Assembly: GCF_003386095.1 (NCBI RefSeq)
Contig: NZ_QREG01000010.1
Coordinates: 25,499 to 89,498, forward strand
Source: Marinoscillum furvescens DSM 4134
Lineage (GTDB): Bacteria; Bacteroidota; Bacteroidia; Cytophagales; Cyclobacteriaceae
Length of the DNA: 64,000 bases
Direction: 5' to 3'
In this document: piece by piece, positions 19,801 to 29,262 of the stretch
How the letters are laid out: each line of letters opens with the position of its first letter
Numbering within the stretch: position 1 is the stretch's first letter
Position numbers and translations under genes: made by a program
The notes under the pieces: model-generated
What the model was told of the DNA's origin: nothing
Databases searched by the model: none
Seen by the model: the letters and a program-made list of their open reading frames with translations, nothing else

Positions 19801-19991
19801 AGTTTGGTTACACCATTTCTAAGCAATTCCTTTCACCAACAGGAATAGATCAAGTGAGAGTTTTCTTCAATGGACAGAACCTTTTCCTATGGGATAATAT
19901 GAAGTACGATGTAATGGATCCGGAAGTGTCTAACTCACTAAGTCACCCGATTTTCAAAACTTTCAATATCGGAGCTAACATCACCTTTTAA
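16872..19991 (+). CDS. SusC-like TonB-dependent outer-membrane glycan importer (first pair)
   Basis: This 1039-residue protein has a signal peptide (cleavage after GYSQ). A carboxypeptidase-D-like beta domain follows (about 24-105; GVTVIVENKTGDGATSGTI, then ITDINGSYSL), then the link LNEVVVVGYGEQKKK. The plug (about 110-225) carries SVLKDASATAIFGVRGANGV, and a 22-strand-type barrel ends in GANITF. It forms the channel that imports oligosaccharides with the SusD lid encoded 20 bp downstream. The pair heads the plus-strand operon behind an operator copy, so uptake and degradation genes appear to be switched on together. Substrate specificity cannot be read from the sequence. Confidence 0.96.
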   Translation: MGKNYRILFLLGLMLCLKGYSQEVQVKGKVTSSSGEELPGVTVIVENKTGDGATSGTITDINGSYSLKADVGSILQFSFVGFLSKSIEVKSQTNIDVTLEEDLQQLNEVVVVGYGEQKKKTVVGAIESISTDKIVTSPTSNLQSGLAGKIPGMTIQIKDGELGSENVQMLIRGQATLNNSAPLVLVDNVERSMNNLDPYEIESISVLKDASATAIFGVRGANGVILITTKKGTPGKAKVTANVNYSLQAPTRLPQPLDAVSYMTLRNEVIEQHNDATGQSNPLEFGEDVFQAYENNILPEYYVDRNFYDEFLHDYVPMLRSNVNISGGSDKVKYFTSIGYLSQGGPFKTEKWDEYNYDNEQRLNRLTYRANIDFQVTKGLKAWLNLSGFLQDKNDPIVFGANQSAATTASFYFLQMASFADIPAISYPDLNSLGQVVSVAGQDRTPYGNLNRTGYRVTTTNSLNTSIGLEQNLNALTKGLSARVLVSYDANASHIRGFRRTYLTYNASIDDTGGESVVNYTPAAGADIELVPVLTQGHGSNFDMQSSLNYKRSFGIHDVTGQFMYLQSQRTTNIQVPFNYVGLVGRMTYGYDSRYLAEMNFGMNGSEQFAKGRRFGFFPSVSLGWVLSEEGFMKNQSLVEFLKVRGSYGIVGNDKISNSRFLYVGDWTQGQGNYFAGLGGVPGLPNPVYQRTIPNELVTWEEAAKTNIGLDLNLRGGIRLDADVFYEKRNSILINNSPIPSGMFGQQGLPPLNEGVMENKGFEVALGYDSKLGQNGRFSTTFTTSFARNKVINYNEVALDADFAYRYRVEGYSRGTAFGYHNLGYFESQEEIDGWADQSGLGGVVRPGDLKYEDLNGDGIIDVRDQKPMDYPNVPELNLSYSLSANYKGFDMSLLFHGVTNYSFDISGRGVYDWNGNAYGNYKNYFEHHQQAWSEERRANGEKIVYPRLHFDGVSVSKQPSDYWIQNLWFVRLRNIEFGYTISKQFLSPTGIDQVRVFFNGQNLFLWDNMKYDVMDPEVSNSLSHPIFKTFNIGANITF

Positions 19992-20011
19992 TCAGTCTAA
20001 AGAGAAATAAA

Positions 20012-21868
20012 ATGAACAAATACATATATAAATCGATATTTCTTCTTGCTTCGGTTTTAATGCTTTCTACCGGATGTGAGGATACTTTTGATCAGGCTTT
20101 GGATAGAGCAGATGATTCAAGAGAAACTTTGGATGGAGTACTGGGAGACCCTGATAAGGTAAGAGGAATGTTGACGGCCGTGTACATGGGTATGCAGCAG
20201 GATAGAACCGACCTCTATTTTTGGTCAACACAGGAAGCTTTGACTGACAATGCTTTTGACTCACAAGGTCAGAGTATAGAAAATTGGAGAACAGGTCAAT
20301 TGTCTCCTCAAAATGCAGCAGCTTGGGTAAGTAAGAATGCTGGTAATTCTTACTCCAATCCTAACTGGTCATGGTGGGGCAGATACTGGGGAGCTATACG
20401 TCATTGTAATACATTCATTGAGAATTTTGATGCTATTACTGTTCCTGAGGATGATTTGCCGATGAGCGAAAGAGAGTTGATGTTGGATGAGGCTATTGCG
20501 ATGAGGGCATATTTCCATTTTATGCTCATTAGTTACTACGGGCCATTGCCATTTCTTGATGAGAATCCATCCGTGAATTTTGGTGGGTGGTCTGAAATGA
20601 CGCGACCGACTTTTCAGGAGATTACAGATAAAATTGTGGCTGAACTCGACGAGGTTATAAGCAGAGGTAACATACCCATGAGAAGGGACCCTAATTCAAA
20701 TGACGCTTACCGAATACCTATGGGCTTTATTCATGGGCTTAAAACCAGAGTACTCCTGTATAATGCGAGCCCACTAAACAATCCATCGAATGACCCGACA
20801 AAGTATCAGGCAGCAGCAGATGCAGCCAAAGCATTTTTAGATTTGGGACAATATTCGTTGGTGGATTTTGAAGACCTTCCTTCACTTTACAGGTCTCCGT
20901 TTGCTCAGGTCATGGGTTCAACTGAGGTTATTTGGGCAAGTAGAAGTCGTGCCAATCAGTTGACAAATGTTCACGGTATGGATGGAAGTACGGCAGTACC
21001 TAAGTTCAGCAACTTCCCGGCGTTTAAAGCTGGAGAAACACCCACACAGGAAGCTGTAGATGCTTATGAATTGAGCACAGGTGAACTTGTAATAGAGCAA
21101 TATGACCCCACTCATGCCAACCCGACTTTTACAGCTGAAGCACTGGCGGCCGGGTATGATGATGTAAATGCACCTTATGCCAACAGAGACGCCAGATTCT
21201 ATAAGGATATTATTTTCAACACAAGTGATCATTTTGGCGAGTCGTTCGGTCTCGGGACTATTCAGGTATATACCTACTTTGGTGCTCCGGGTACAGGAAC
21301 AAACGGCAACGCCGTGACCGGTGACAGGAAAAAGACCTACACCGGATACTATTTTGGCAAGGATAGAAACCCAATTTGGTATGGCGAAGGTAGTGGGTCA
21401 GGATCAGGAAATGGTAGAGCCTATTCGCACCAGCTCTATATGAGGATAGCTGAGGTATACCTCAACTATGCAGAAGCGCTTTGCGGAGCAGGAGAGTTGG
21501 AGCTGGCTGCAGATGCTCTTGACATGACAAGGGTCAGGGCTGGTCAGCCGCCTATCCGTACGGTGCCAGGGTATCAAGCTACTCAGGACTATTTGATGAT
21601 GCGAATACGAAATGAGCGACGCGTGGAGTTAATGGTGGAGGACAGCAGATTCTTTGATGTGAGAAGATGGGATGTCATTAGCGACGATCAGGTAAACACC
21701 ATCAGCGGAATGTTGGTTGAGCAGGTTTCACCAGGTGTATATACGCACACCCGTTATCAGATGCCATGGCTATGGTTATGTCACAACGAGAAGTACAAAG
21801 TCTTGCCAATACCTCAGCAAGATAAAATATTACTTCCTGCAATTGATCAGCCCGAAGCGTGGCAATAA
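20012..21868 (+). CDS. SusD-like glycan-binding lipoprotein (first pair)
   Basis: This 618-residue lipoprotein has a lipobox LMLSTGC (Cys22). The SusD/RagB fold is recognisable from the N-terminal helical region (NPNWSWWGRYWGAIRHCNTF), the segment EAIAMRAYFHFMLISYYGP, and the TPR-like C-terminal part RIAEVYLNYAEALCGAGELE. The protein ends in RNERRVELMVEDSRFFDVRRWD and an LLPAIDQPEAWQ tail. It sits on the cell surface as the binding lid of the preceding SusC. The serine/glycine-rich stretch near residue 465 is a loop. It overlaps the next upstream-read frame slightly, and translational coupling to the second SusC is possible. Confidence 0.95.
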   Translation: MNKYIYKSIFLLASVLMLSTGCEDTFDQALDRADDSRETLDGVLGDPDKVRGMLTAVYMGMQQDRTDLYFWSTQEALTDNAFDSQGQSIENWRTGQLSPQNAAAWVSKNAGNSYSNPNWSWWGRYWGAIRHCNTFIENFDAITVPEDDLPMSERELMLDEAIAMRAYFHFMLISYYGPLPFLDENPSVNFGGWSEMTRPTFQEITDKIVAELDEVISRGNIPMRRDPNSNDAYRIPMGFIHGLKTRVLLYNASPLNNPSNDPTKYQAAADAAKAFLDLGQYSLVDFEDLPSLYRSPFAQVMGSTEVIWASRSRANQLTNVHGMDGSTAVPKFSNFPAFKAGETPTQEAVDAYELSTGELVIEQYDPTHANPTFTAEALAAGYDDVNAPYANRDARFYKDIIFNTSDHFGESFGLGTIQVYTYFGAPGTGTNGNAVTGDRKKTYTGYYFGKDRNPIWYGEGSGSGSGNGRAYSHQLYMRIAEVYLNYAEALCGAGELELAADALDMTRVRAGQPPIRTVPGYQATQDYLMMRIRNERRVELMVEDSRFFDVRRWDVISDDQVNTISGMLVEQVSPGVYTHTRYQMPWLWLCHNEKYKVLPIPQQDKILLPAIDQPEAWQ

Positions 21869-21894
21869 TCACTTACCAACAAAATCTTAACGAC

Positions 21895-24774
21895 ATGAAT
21901 TCTAGTATTATACATAGAAATTTCGCTTTGGTGCTGGTTGCCATTATTACATTGCTGACCATTGAAAAGTCTGAAGCACAAACAATACAATTACCGGAGG
22001 CAGATACGGTATTTCTCATACCATCTCAAGAACAGAGCATTGGGTATGGTAAAATTCAAAAGGATTTGGTCTCATCATCAATCTACTCCATTTCAGGAGA
22101 GGAATTACTGAGAACCAGAGCAACCAGTTTTCTTATGGCATTACAAGGCAGGTTCCCGGGTGTCAACATACTTCAAATTGATGGAGAGCCAGGTAAAGAA
22201 AGCTTCAATTCGAATATCCGTGGAGTAGACTCTCAAAACAATTCCTCTATCTTATTCATGATTGATGGTATTGAGCGATCGCCCAATGCAATAGATCTAA
22301 ATGAGATAGAAAGGGTAACAGTTCTCAAGGATGGGGCAGCTACGGCTGTTTATGGAATGAGAGGAGCCGGAGGAGTTATTCTGATAGATACTAAACGGGG
22401 TTTTAGTGGGAAGTCCAAGATCAGTATTTCTTTGGATCAGTCTTTTCAAAGCCCAACCATGTTACCTGAGTTCGTATCTGCGTATGATTATGCTAATATG
22501 TACAATCAGCGCGTCGCGAATGATACATTGTATGAAGATGCTCAAAGTCCGGTAGATCATTCTGCCACAGATTTTTATTCCGCCAGAGAGATTGAGAGAT
22601 ATCGGTTGGCGGACTCTACAATGTACTACCCGGTGAGAGATATGGTAGATGAGTTTATGCGAGATTATTCAACATTGACTCGTTTTAATATCAATTTTCA
22701 AGGTGGGGGAGAAAACATGAAATACTTCACCTCGGTAGGTATTTTAAACCAAAGTGGATTGTTCGAAAACGATCCTTTTGACTTGTATAGCTATGATGCC
22801 GAATCGAAAACCACAAGGTTTAACTTCAGATCAAACATAGACCTGGCTCTAGGGGAGTACCTGAGTGGATGGGTACAAATAGGAGGGTCGCTGGAAAAAA
22901 CCAACGCTCCATTTATAGGTGCCGGTCAGAGTTGGGATTTTGTATTGGCTAAGTTGTACGAAACTCCAAACAACGCTCACAATGACCTGACTCCTGATGG
23001 AGAGGTCCTTGTAAAACGAGATAGACTTAATTTTCGAAACACAAACTCCGTCTACGGCTACTTGAACCGAACCGGATCATTGTTGGAAACCCGTACAAGA
23101 CTGGGTAATACATTCGGACTAAAACGCGATTTGAGCCCATTAGTGAAAGGACTTTCTGTTTCGGGTCAGTTGGCATTTGATGTAAACTCATACAATGCGC
23201 TAACAAGGAGTAGATCATATGAGGCATTTGAGGTTAGAACGTTGACAGCTAGTGATATGTCTGATTCTTTGGCCTTTGTTGGTGTTACGGGAACTTCTAA
23301 CTCCACGCTGACAGATGGAGTTTCGAGGAACTACAGCTACAGTTATACATTCCAGGGTAGAGTCGATTACACCAGAACATTTGAAAGTAAGCATCAGATT
23401 AATTCTATGCTTTTGGCCGAGCAACAGAGAACACAATCTCAAATATTGCTTCCTTCTAATTACGCTACTCTATCAGGAAGGTTAAACTATGCGCTTGACA
23501 ACAAATACCTTGCCGAGGTAAGCTTTGCCTATCAAGGGACAGAGCAATACGCGAAAAATAATAGGTTCGGCTTTTTCCCTGCTATCTCACTAGGATGGAT
23601 AGCATCGAATGAATCCTTTTTGAATGTTGATGCCATTGACTATTTAAAAGTTAAGGCTTCAGTTGGTGCAGTTGGGAACAATGCCTATGGGTATGGTTCA
23701 GCCAATTCTTATCTCTTTTTGACAACCTGGAATGCCAATGGCACAGAGAACCAAATTGGAAATCCGAGATATCAGTGGGAGACCTTTGTCAAGTATAACA
23801 TTGGGTTAGAAGCTCAACTAGTAGACGACTTCTTTGTGGCTTTCGATGCATTTTATCATGACAACAAGGATATCGTGATTGGTAGCATTGATGAGATTCC
23901 TACAGGCTTTTTGGGGGTAACGGCAGGGGCGTTGCCTCCGGGCAACATCGGATTGCAGACCAACCAGGGCTTTGAGATAGCTGCGGGATATACTAAGTCT
24001 TTTGCAAATGATCTGTCTTTGAATATCACCGGAAATATTTCTCACGCAAGAAATGAGCGTGTAGATGTTGGAGAACTACCATTGGATAATTCATATGCAT
24101 TTGCATATAGAAGAGAAGGATATGCGCTTGGTACCCACTTTGGCTACAAAACTGACGGATTGTTTAATACTCAGGCTGAAATAGACAATTGGGCTGATCA
24201 AAGCGCCCTGGGTGGCACGCCGATACCTGGAGATATTAAGTACGTGGATCTAAACGATGACAATTTAATCGATGAGCGGGATATCGCTCCTCTTGGCAAT
24301 GGCAATGTTGCAGAAACAACGTTTGGTTTAAATCTGAATACGTCTTTTAAAGGATTCGATCTGAGTGTATTCTTTACGGGAGCATTGAACAGAAATGTTT
24401 ACCTACAGGGATTCGGTAGATGGTCCAACCGTGACAATTTCACTACACACATGAAGGATGCCTGGACTGAGGACAATCAAAACGCTTCTTTTCCAAGACT
24501 TGGGAACAGAGGTACAAACTTTATTAAGAGTGACTATTGGATTGAGGATGGTAGCTTCATTCGTATGAAAAACATAGAAATGGGTTACACGCTCCCATCG
24601 AGGTTGACTGATAAGATCAATGCCAGCAGCATCAGAGTATATGTAAATGGCTTAAACCTGTTGACATTCCACAATCTTCCGAATGATGATTTTGATCCTG
24701 AAACAGCCAACTCGAGTAACATAGGATATCCCATTATAAAGGCGATCAATACTGGTATAAACATGAAGTTTTGA
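21895..24774 (+). CDS. SusC-like TonB-dependent outer-membrane protein lacking the carboxypeptidase-D-like domain (second pair)
   Basis: The start is chosen at the ATG giving MNSSIIHRNFALVLVAIITL, a good signal peptide ending SEAQ. An upstream ATG (21859) overlaps the SusD gene and spoils the signal. The protein is about 959 residues. After the signal there is only a linker of roughly 50 residues before the plug (GEELLRTRATSFLMALQGRFPG, then VTVLKDGAATAVYGMRGAGGV), so the N-terminal carboxypeptidase-D-like domain of the first SusC is absent. The barrel ends in INTGINMKF. Together with the SusD after it this forms a second importer or binding complex for a related or shorter oligosaccharide. 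Confidence 0.92.
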   Translation: MNSSIIHRNFALVLVAIITLLTIEKSEAQTIQLPEADTVFLIPSQEQSIGYGKIQKDLVSSSIYSISGEELLRTRATSFLMALQGRFPGVNILQIDGEPGKESFNSNIRGVDSQNNSSILFMIDGIERSPNAIDLNEIERVTVLKDGAATAVYGMRGAGGVILIDTKRGFSGKSKISISLDQSFQSPTMLPEFVSAYDYANMYNQRVANDTLYEDAQSPVDHSATDFYSAREIERYRLADSTMYYPVRDMVDEFMRDYSTLTRFNINFQGGGENMKYFTSVGILNQSGLFENDPFDLYSYDAESKTTRFNFRSNIDLALGEYLSGWVQIGGSLEKTNAPFIGAGQSWDFVLAKLYETPNNAHNDLTPDGEVLVKRDRLNFRNTNSVYGYLNRTGSLLETRTRLGNTFGLKRDLSPLVKGLSVSGQLAFDVNSYNALTRSRSYEAFEVRTLTASDMSDSLAFVGVTGTSNSTLTDGVSRNYSYSYTFQGRVDYTRTFESKHQINSMLLAEQQRTQSQILLPSNYATLSGRLNYALDNKYLAEVSFAYQGTEQYAKNNRFGFFPAISLGWIASNESFLNVDAIDYLKVKASVGAVGNNAYGYGSANSYLFLTTWNANGTENQIGNPRYQWETFVKYNIGLEAQLVDDFFVAFDAFYHDNKDIVIGSIDEIPTGFLGVTAGALPPGNIGLQTNQGFEIAAGYTKSFANDLSLNITGNISHARNERVDVGELPLDNSYAFAYRREGYALGTHFGYKTDGLFNTQAEIDNWADQSALGGTPIPGDIKYVDLNDDNLIDERDIAPLGNGNVAETTFGLNLNTSFKGFDLSVFFTGALNRNVYLQGFGRWSNRDNFTTHMKDAWTEDNQNASFPRLGNRGTNFIKSDYWIEDGSFIRMKNIEMGYTLPSRLTDKINASSIRVYVNGLNLLTFHNLPNDDFDPETANSSNIGYPIIKAINTGINMKF

Positions 24775-24809
24775 TGGAAATCCTTGGAAACATATTAAAG
24801 AAAATGATC

Positions 24810-26603
24810 ATGAATAATATACAAAAAAGAGTGTTGAATATACTGGGAGGGGCTGCACTAGCATTATCTATTACGGGATGCTTGAGCGAACTGGATATTA
24901 CTCCTCCAGATCAGGTAGGGATTGACAGAGTACTTAACAAGGTAACTGTAGAGAATCTGCGTGCACGTGTGTATGATCAGATGAACTCATCATTTATCAA
25001 TCTTTATTCTGGACAGGTGCTGGAAGCTTATACAGATGATGCTTTTAGAGGAGGTTCTACAGTAGCATTTGACTGGCATAACGGGATTCTCTCTCCGGAG
25101 ATTCCATTATTTGGAAACTCTATTTGGAACAATTACTGGCAGGGGATTCGCAAATGTAACATTGCAATAGAGTATCTGCCCCAAGCTACAGTATCTGACA
25201 TTCTGGTTTCAGAGGATCAGCTCAATCAATGGGTTGATGAAGCGCTGCTTATGAGGGCCTGGTATCATTTTGAGTTGCTTAGGTTTTTTGGACCTGTCCC
25301 TTTTGTGGAGGAGGCGCTAAGTGCTGATTTCTCAGATTGGGGAACTGTCACACGACCAACTGCTGATGATCTATTTTCCAAAATAATTGCGGATATCGAT
25401 CAGGTCATTGCCAACGATAATTTGCCACTTAGGCATCAACTGGCCACAGATTATGATAGACTAAATATGGGCGTGGCACACGCCTTGAAGTCCAGAGTCT
25501 TACTTTATGCAGCCAGCCCATTGTTCAATTCAGGTAACGATGCTGCGAAGTGGACCGCTGCTGCAACAGCTTCTCAGGATGCAATTAGTGCTATGGGTGG
25601 TGAATACTCACTAGTAGGAATTGCCAACTATGGAGACATGTTTTTGGAGGATCAAACTGTGCTTAACCAGGAGGTTATTTTAAGAGGGAACGCCAACAAT
25701 GCGGGAGTTTTGAACACGAGCAATGGGGTGGATCTGTCTGTTTACGGTTCAAATATCCAAAGCAACAATGCCGGAGCTGTCCCTACTCAGGAACTGGTAG
25801 ATTGCTTTGAGTTGACTGATGGTACTTTACCTGTGTCAGCCTACAATGCCAATCATACCTCCGCTACCTTTAATGCGGGATACTCAGAAGGTACTGGTGA
25901 TGACCCTTACGCAAATAGAGATGCGCGTTTTTATGCCAGCATTGTGTTCAATGGAGCCGATTATGGTCGATACAAAGGGATGCCTGGAGGAGATCCCAAT
26001 GTAGTTGTATATACTTTTGTAGGACAGCCCGGTTCCGGATTCAACGGTAATCCTTTGTCGGAAATAGAATCAGAAGTCAGAAGGAGTAGCACAGGCTACT
26101 ATACAAGTAAATTCAGGACGGCCGGTTATTGGGGGTCTACAGCTGGAGGTACCAATTCGTTCAAAATCCACTTCAGGTTTGCGGAACTCTATTTGAACCT
26201 TGCCGAAGCTTCATGTGAAGCTAATGATTTGGCAGGGGCTTTGTCAGCCTTAAATATGGTTAGAAACAGAGCCGGACAACCAAACCTTGAAAACGTGCCT
26301 GATTTTGCCAATACTCAGGAATTTATTCGTGAAAGAATCAGAAATGAGAAAAGGGTTGAATTTTGTTTCGAAAATCATCGATTTTTTGATCAACGCCGGT
26401 GGGATGTTTTGAGCACCAATGATGTGATTAGTGGCATGAGAATCACGAGTTCTGATGGAACCTCTTCAGGAGATTTTTCTTATCAACGGGTGAACCTATC
26501 CGTTCCTAGAGAAGCAACTTCAGATAAATACTTGCAGTTACCTGTGCCTATCGAGGAGGCCAGAAGGTTGCCTGGATTAGGACAGCCGGAAGCATGGAAT
26601 TAA
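24810..26603 (+). CDS. SusD-like glycan-binding lipoprotein (second pair)
   Basis: The preferred start gives MNNIQKRVLNILGGAALALS with lipobox SITGC (Cys24). An ATG at 24771 overlapping the SusC stop is also open but would add 13 residues before the signal. SusD family features are present: the NSIWNNYWQGIRKCNIAIEY segment, EALLMRAWYHFELLRFFGP, FRFAELYLNLAEASCEANDL, and RNEKRVEFCFENHRFFDQRRW with a GLGQPEAWN terminus. It is the surface lid of the preceding SusC-like protein. The substrate-contacting residues are not the same as in the first SusD, so the pairs may have different ligands. Confidence 0.93.
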   Translation: MNNIQKRVLNILGGAALALSITGCLSELDITPPDQVGIDRVLNKVTVENLRARVYDQMNSSFINLYSGQVLEAYTDDAFRGGSTVAFDWHNGILSPEIPLFGNSIWNNYWQGIRKCNIAIEYLPQATVSDILVSEDQLNQWVDEALLMRAWYHFELLRFFGPVPFVEEALSADFSDWGTVTRPTADDLFSKIIADIDQVIANDNLPLRHQLATDYDRLNMGVAHALKSRVLLYAASPLFNSGNDAAKWTAAATASQDAISAMGGEYSLVGIANYGDMFLEDQTVLNQEVILRGNANNAGVLNTSNGVDLSVYGSNIQSNNAGAVPTQELVDCFELTDGTLPVSAYNANHTSATFNAGYSEGTGDDPYANRDARFYASIVFNGADYGRYKGMPGGDPNVVVYTFVGQPGSGFNGNPLSEIESEVRRSSTGYYTSKFRTAGYWGSTAGGTNSFKIHFRFAELYLNLAEASCEANDLAGALSALNMVRNRAGQPNLENVPDFANTQEFIRERIRNEKRVEFCFENHRFFDQRRWDVLSTNDVISGMRITSSDGTSSGDFSYQRVNLSVPREATSDKYLQLPVPIEEARRLPGLGQPEAWN

Positions 26604-26644
26604 AGACAAGCTGTGGTTTTTTAGAACGATTTAGATCCAATAAA

Positions 26645-28387
26645 ATGAAAGAAATAACTAAAATAAATTTGCTTTTTGCACTCCTTATTTTGTTTGTCTG
26701 GAGCTGCAAAGATGAAGAGGTTAGTGCCATTGATCCCATGATTGACGGGATACTTACACAGGTAGAAGGCTCAGTAGATATCACTGTTGCAGGCTCAAGC
26801 TGGAATTCAGCCCTTGTTGGATTGAGGTCAGAAAGATTGAGACTGGTTACGGTAAAGGACCTAATTGAAAGTGGTGGATATGAGACTTCAACCTATAAGC
26901 TGGCCAAGTCAGATGAAGCACTGGCAAGTACCAACACTACTATTGCCTACGTGGAGTCAAAGATGGATTCTATTTGGGATACCAACATCACTCAACCATT
27001 CGAATCTGTAGATGATGAATCACTTGGAGTGATCAATTTTGGTAGCAAACAATATACCGCGACATCTCTCAAGGCAGATTCGATCGAGACCTGGCTTTAT
27101 CTGGACTCAGATGTTGAATTTACTTCAATTGACATGGCATCCCTTCAATCTGACATTGCTGTACTGCAAGGACTGTCTGATTTGGATGGAACCGAGGTGC
27201 AAGCTTTTGTTGATAAAATCAATGCTGACTATGCACAATTGGAGCAAGATTATCCGACTATAGCCAATGAGGTGCAGACCGCCCCTGAATTCTCGAAAGC
27301 GCAAAAGGATCTGTACGCAGGACTGGACGCAAGAATCACAGCTGTGGGCAATACCATAGAAAATGAACTGTCTCTTGATACAAGAATAGAACTTGACGCA
27401 GTTTTGAGAGATATGTACGCCTTGACTTACTTCGTAGACAACAACTATACGTCACCGGCTCAGGAACCTGCTGTATTTGGTGAGATTTCAAGTATTACCG
27501 AACTGCGTTGGTTCAGTGAAGAGGCTACTCAGGAGCAGCTGAACAACGATTGGGTACTTACCACAGACATAGATGCTGCAGAAACCGCACGATGGAACCT
27601 GGATGATCCGGATGGTAGGTATGGCTTTCATGCAATTCTTGAAACGGTTTCCATTAATTTCGATGGCCAATTTCATATGATCTCCGGATTGCGTATGTCC
27701 AGGATGGCCGGTCCTCCGAACGAGCGAACTGGAGTGTTTAATAATATCGATGGTGGGTCAATACGTAACCTTGGTCTGATAAACTTTAGGATGGTAACGA
27801 CCAAACAGCTGAATGGGGGACAAGGCGGTACATTGGTTGGTCAACTTAATAATTCAACTGTGTCAAAGTGTTTCGTGCAGGGCTCATTCGTGGACATGGG
27901 AAGTCAACAAGGTGGTTTTATCGGACGTCCGCAAAATGGAGCTGTTATTTCCGACTGCTTTGCGAAAGTGGAAATATCCGGGAAAAAAGCTAATCCGTTT
28001 GAATCAAGCTTTATTGGACTGCCTGTTAGTGCGCTGACTGTACAGAACTGTTATAACCTTGGAGGAGGTACTCAAAAAGCAATATTCGGTCATGGAGCCA
28101 ATATTATTTTGACGGCATCCGGCATATACTACGACTCAGATGCTGTTGGCACAACTGTGTTAGATCGTGGGGCCGGCGCCTACAACGGGGGAACCCCAGT
28201 GATGCTTTCTGATGCAGGGGTGGTGACAGACTTACCAACCTCTGATTGGGGTAACCTTTCTAACTTCTCAGGTTGGAGTGCTGATACCTGGGAAATTAGA
28301 ACTGAGCCCCAGTTTGACCCGAACCCAAGACCTTATCTCAAAGGGTTTAACTATGAGGCTATAGCGGACTTTATCGACGTGCCATAA
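26645..28387 (+). CDS. GLUG-motif surface lipoprotein in the SusE/F position
   Basis: The start giving MKEITKINLLFALLILFVWSC yields a clean lipobox (Cys21); earlier in-frame ATG codons are upstream of the signal. The protein is about 580 residues. The first 280 are acidic and partly helical, with a probable coiled segment (VQAFVDKINADYAQLEQDY). The second half contains GLUG-type repeats, as in GGTLVGQLNNSTVSKCFVQG and GGFIGRPQNGAVISDCFAKV, which form a beta-helix or adhesin-like surface. No catalytic motif is seen. As the last gene of the SusCD operon it takes the place of SusE/F surface glycan-binding proteins, and I infer a polymer-binding role. A terminator follows. Confidence 0.8.
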   Translation: MKEITKINLLFALLILFVWSCKDEEVSAIDPMIDGILTQVEGSVDITVAGSSWNSALVGLRSERLRLVTVKDLIESGGYETSTYKLAKSDEALASTNTTIAYVESKMDSIWDTNITQPFESVDDESLGVINFGSKQYTATSLKADSIETWLYLDSDVEFTSIDMASLQSDIAVLQGLSDLDGTEVQAFVDKINADYAQLEQDYPTIANEVQTAPEFSKAQKDLYAGLDARITAVGNTIENELSLDTRIELDAVLRDMYALTYFVDNNYTSPAQEPAVFGEISSITELRWFSEEATQEQLNNDWVLTTDIDAAETARWNLDDPDGRYGFHAILETVSINFDGQFHMISGLRMSRMAGPPNERTGVFNNIDGGSIRNLGLINFRMVTTKQLNGGQGGTLVGQLNNSTVSKCFVQGSFVDMGSQQGGFIGRPQNGAVISDCFAKVEISGKKANPFESSFIGLPVSALTVQNCYNLGGGTQKAIFGHGANIILTASGIYYDSDAVGTTVLDRGAGAYNGGTPVMLSDAGVVTDLPTSDWGNLSNFSGWSADTWEIRTEPQFDPNPRPYLKGFNYEAIADFIDVP

Positions 28388-28420
28388 GAATTTTAATCAC
28401 AAATGGTTAGATGTGAAATG

Positions 28421-28447
28421 GGCGGTCAATCTTGATCGCCTTTTTTT
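28421..28447 (+). terminator. Rho-independent terminator of the SusCD operon
   Basis: A near-perfect hairpin GGCGGTCAATCTTGATCGCC is followed by seven T residues, starting 34 bp after the stop codon of the GLUG lipoprotein. Confidence 0.9.
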
Positions 28448-29262
28448 GTTACTGCGATCCACAAAAGGTCTGAGGTTTGATTTACTTCAAACCAAAATAG
28501 ATATAAAAGCTTTGAACAAGCAAAATGAGGTGTAGTACATTAAACAATACGACTATTCTTATCAATCATAGTGCCACACCTTTTATCATGTGACAAAGGT
28601 ACGTTTTGGATGCACTTGATGGGGTTTCTGGTATGTTGGAGATATAGTATTATTTATGGACTGATGCCTAGGTAACTGGCCTCTCCAAGCTATTATCAAA
28701 AAGTTCCTAACAAAAAAACGCTCAAAACCAGACAACCAACGCCGTAGGGATTCAGTTTAAGTGAAAACGCCCTTTCTAATTTCCCATGACCTTGTAAGGT
28801 CTACAATGCATACAATCTCTGGACGCCATAGTCAATGTCCTGAGTTCTAAACTTACCTGTTTGATACACCCACTTTTTTCAACTAAAGAGGGCTTACCTG
28901 ATCGTTCAAAATTTGTTTGATCGCAGCGGCAAACCGTCCAAAAAGGAAGCAAAAAAAAATCAAGGCTGTGAAGAAAACAGCTGAATTTCGATCTTTGGGC
29001 CGGAAAAATATAATCTCGTCCTCCTTTGTGGAACATCAAACAATATGTTTTTCTAATCGATCCCGACATCAAAACTTTACGCTTTCTTCAATGTCAAATT
29101 CAGAACTTCGAATTCATTGGATCTATCCAATTTCGAGGTTTTCAATATCATTGTCACGAGCTATATGGTGCCTTGATAGCTTAGAAACTTATAGTTTCAA
29201 TGCAAAACAAATATCAAGGGCACTCATAAACCGATATGAAGACTATTTTATAATGTCTGTGA
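28448..29262. other. Intergenic region without recognisable gene
   Basis: This AT-rich stretch lies between the terminator and the convergent sulfatase stop. Short overlapping open frames on both strands (about 100-135 codons) show no signal peptide, motif or family resemblance and overlap each other, so I do not call them. It may hold a badly degraded gene or insertion remnant, but nothing in it can be named. Confidence 0.5.
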
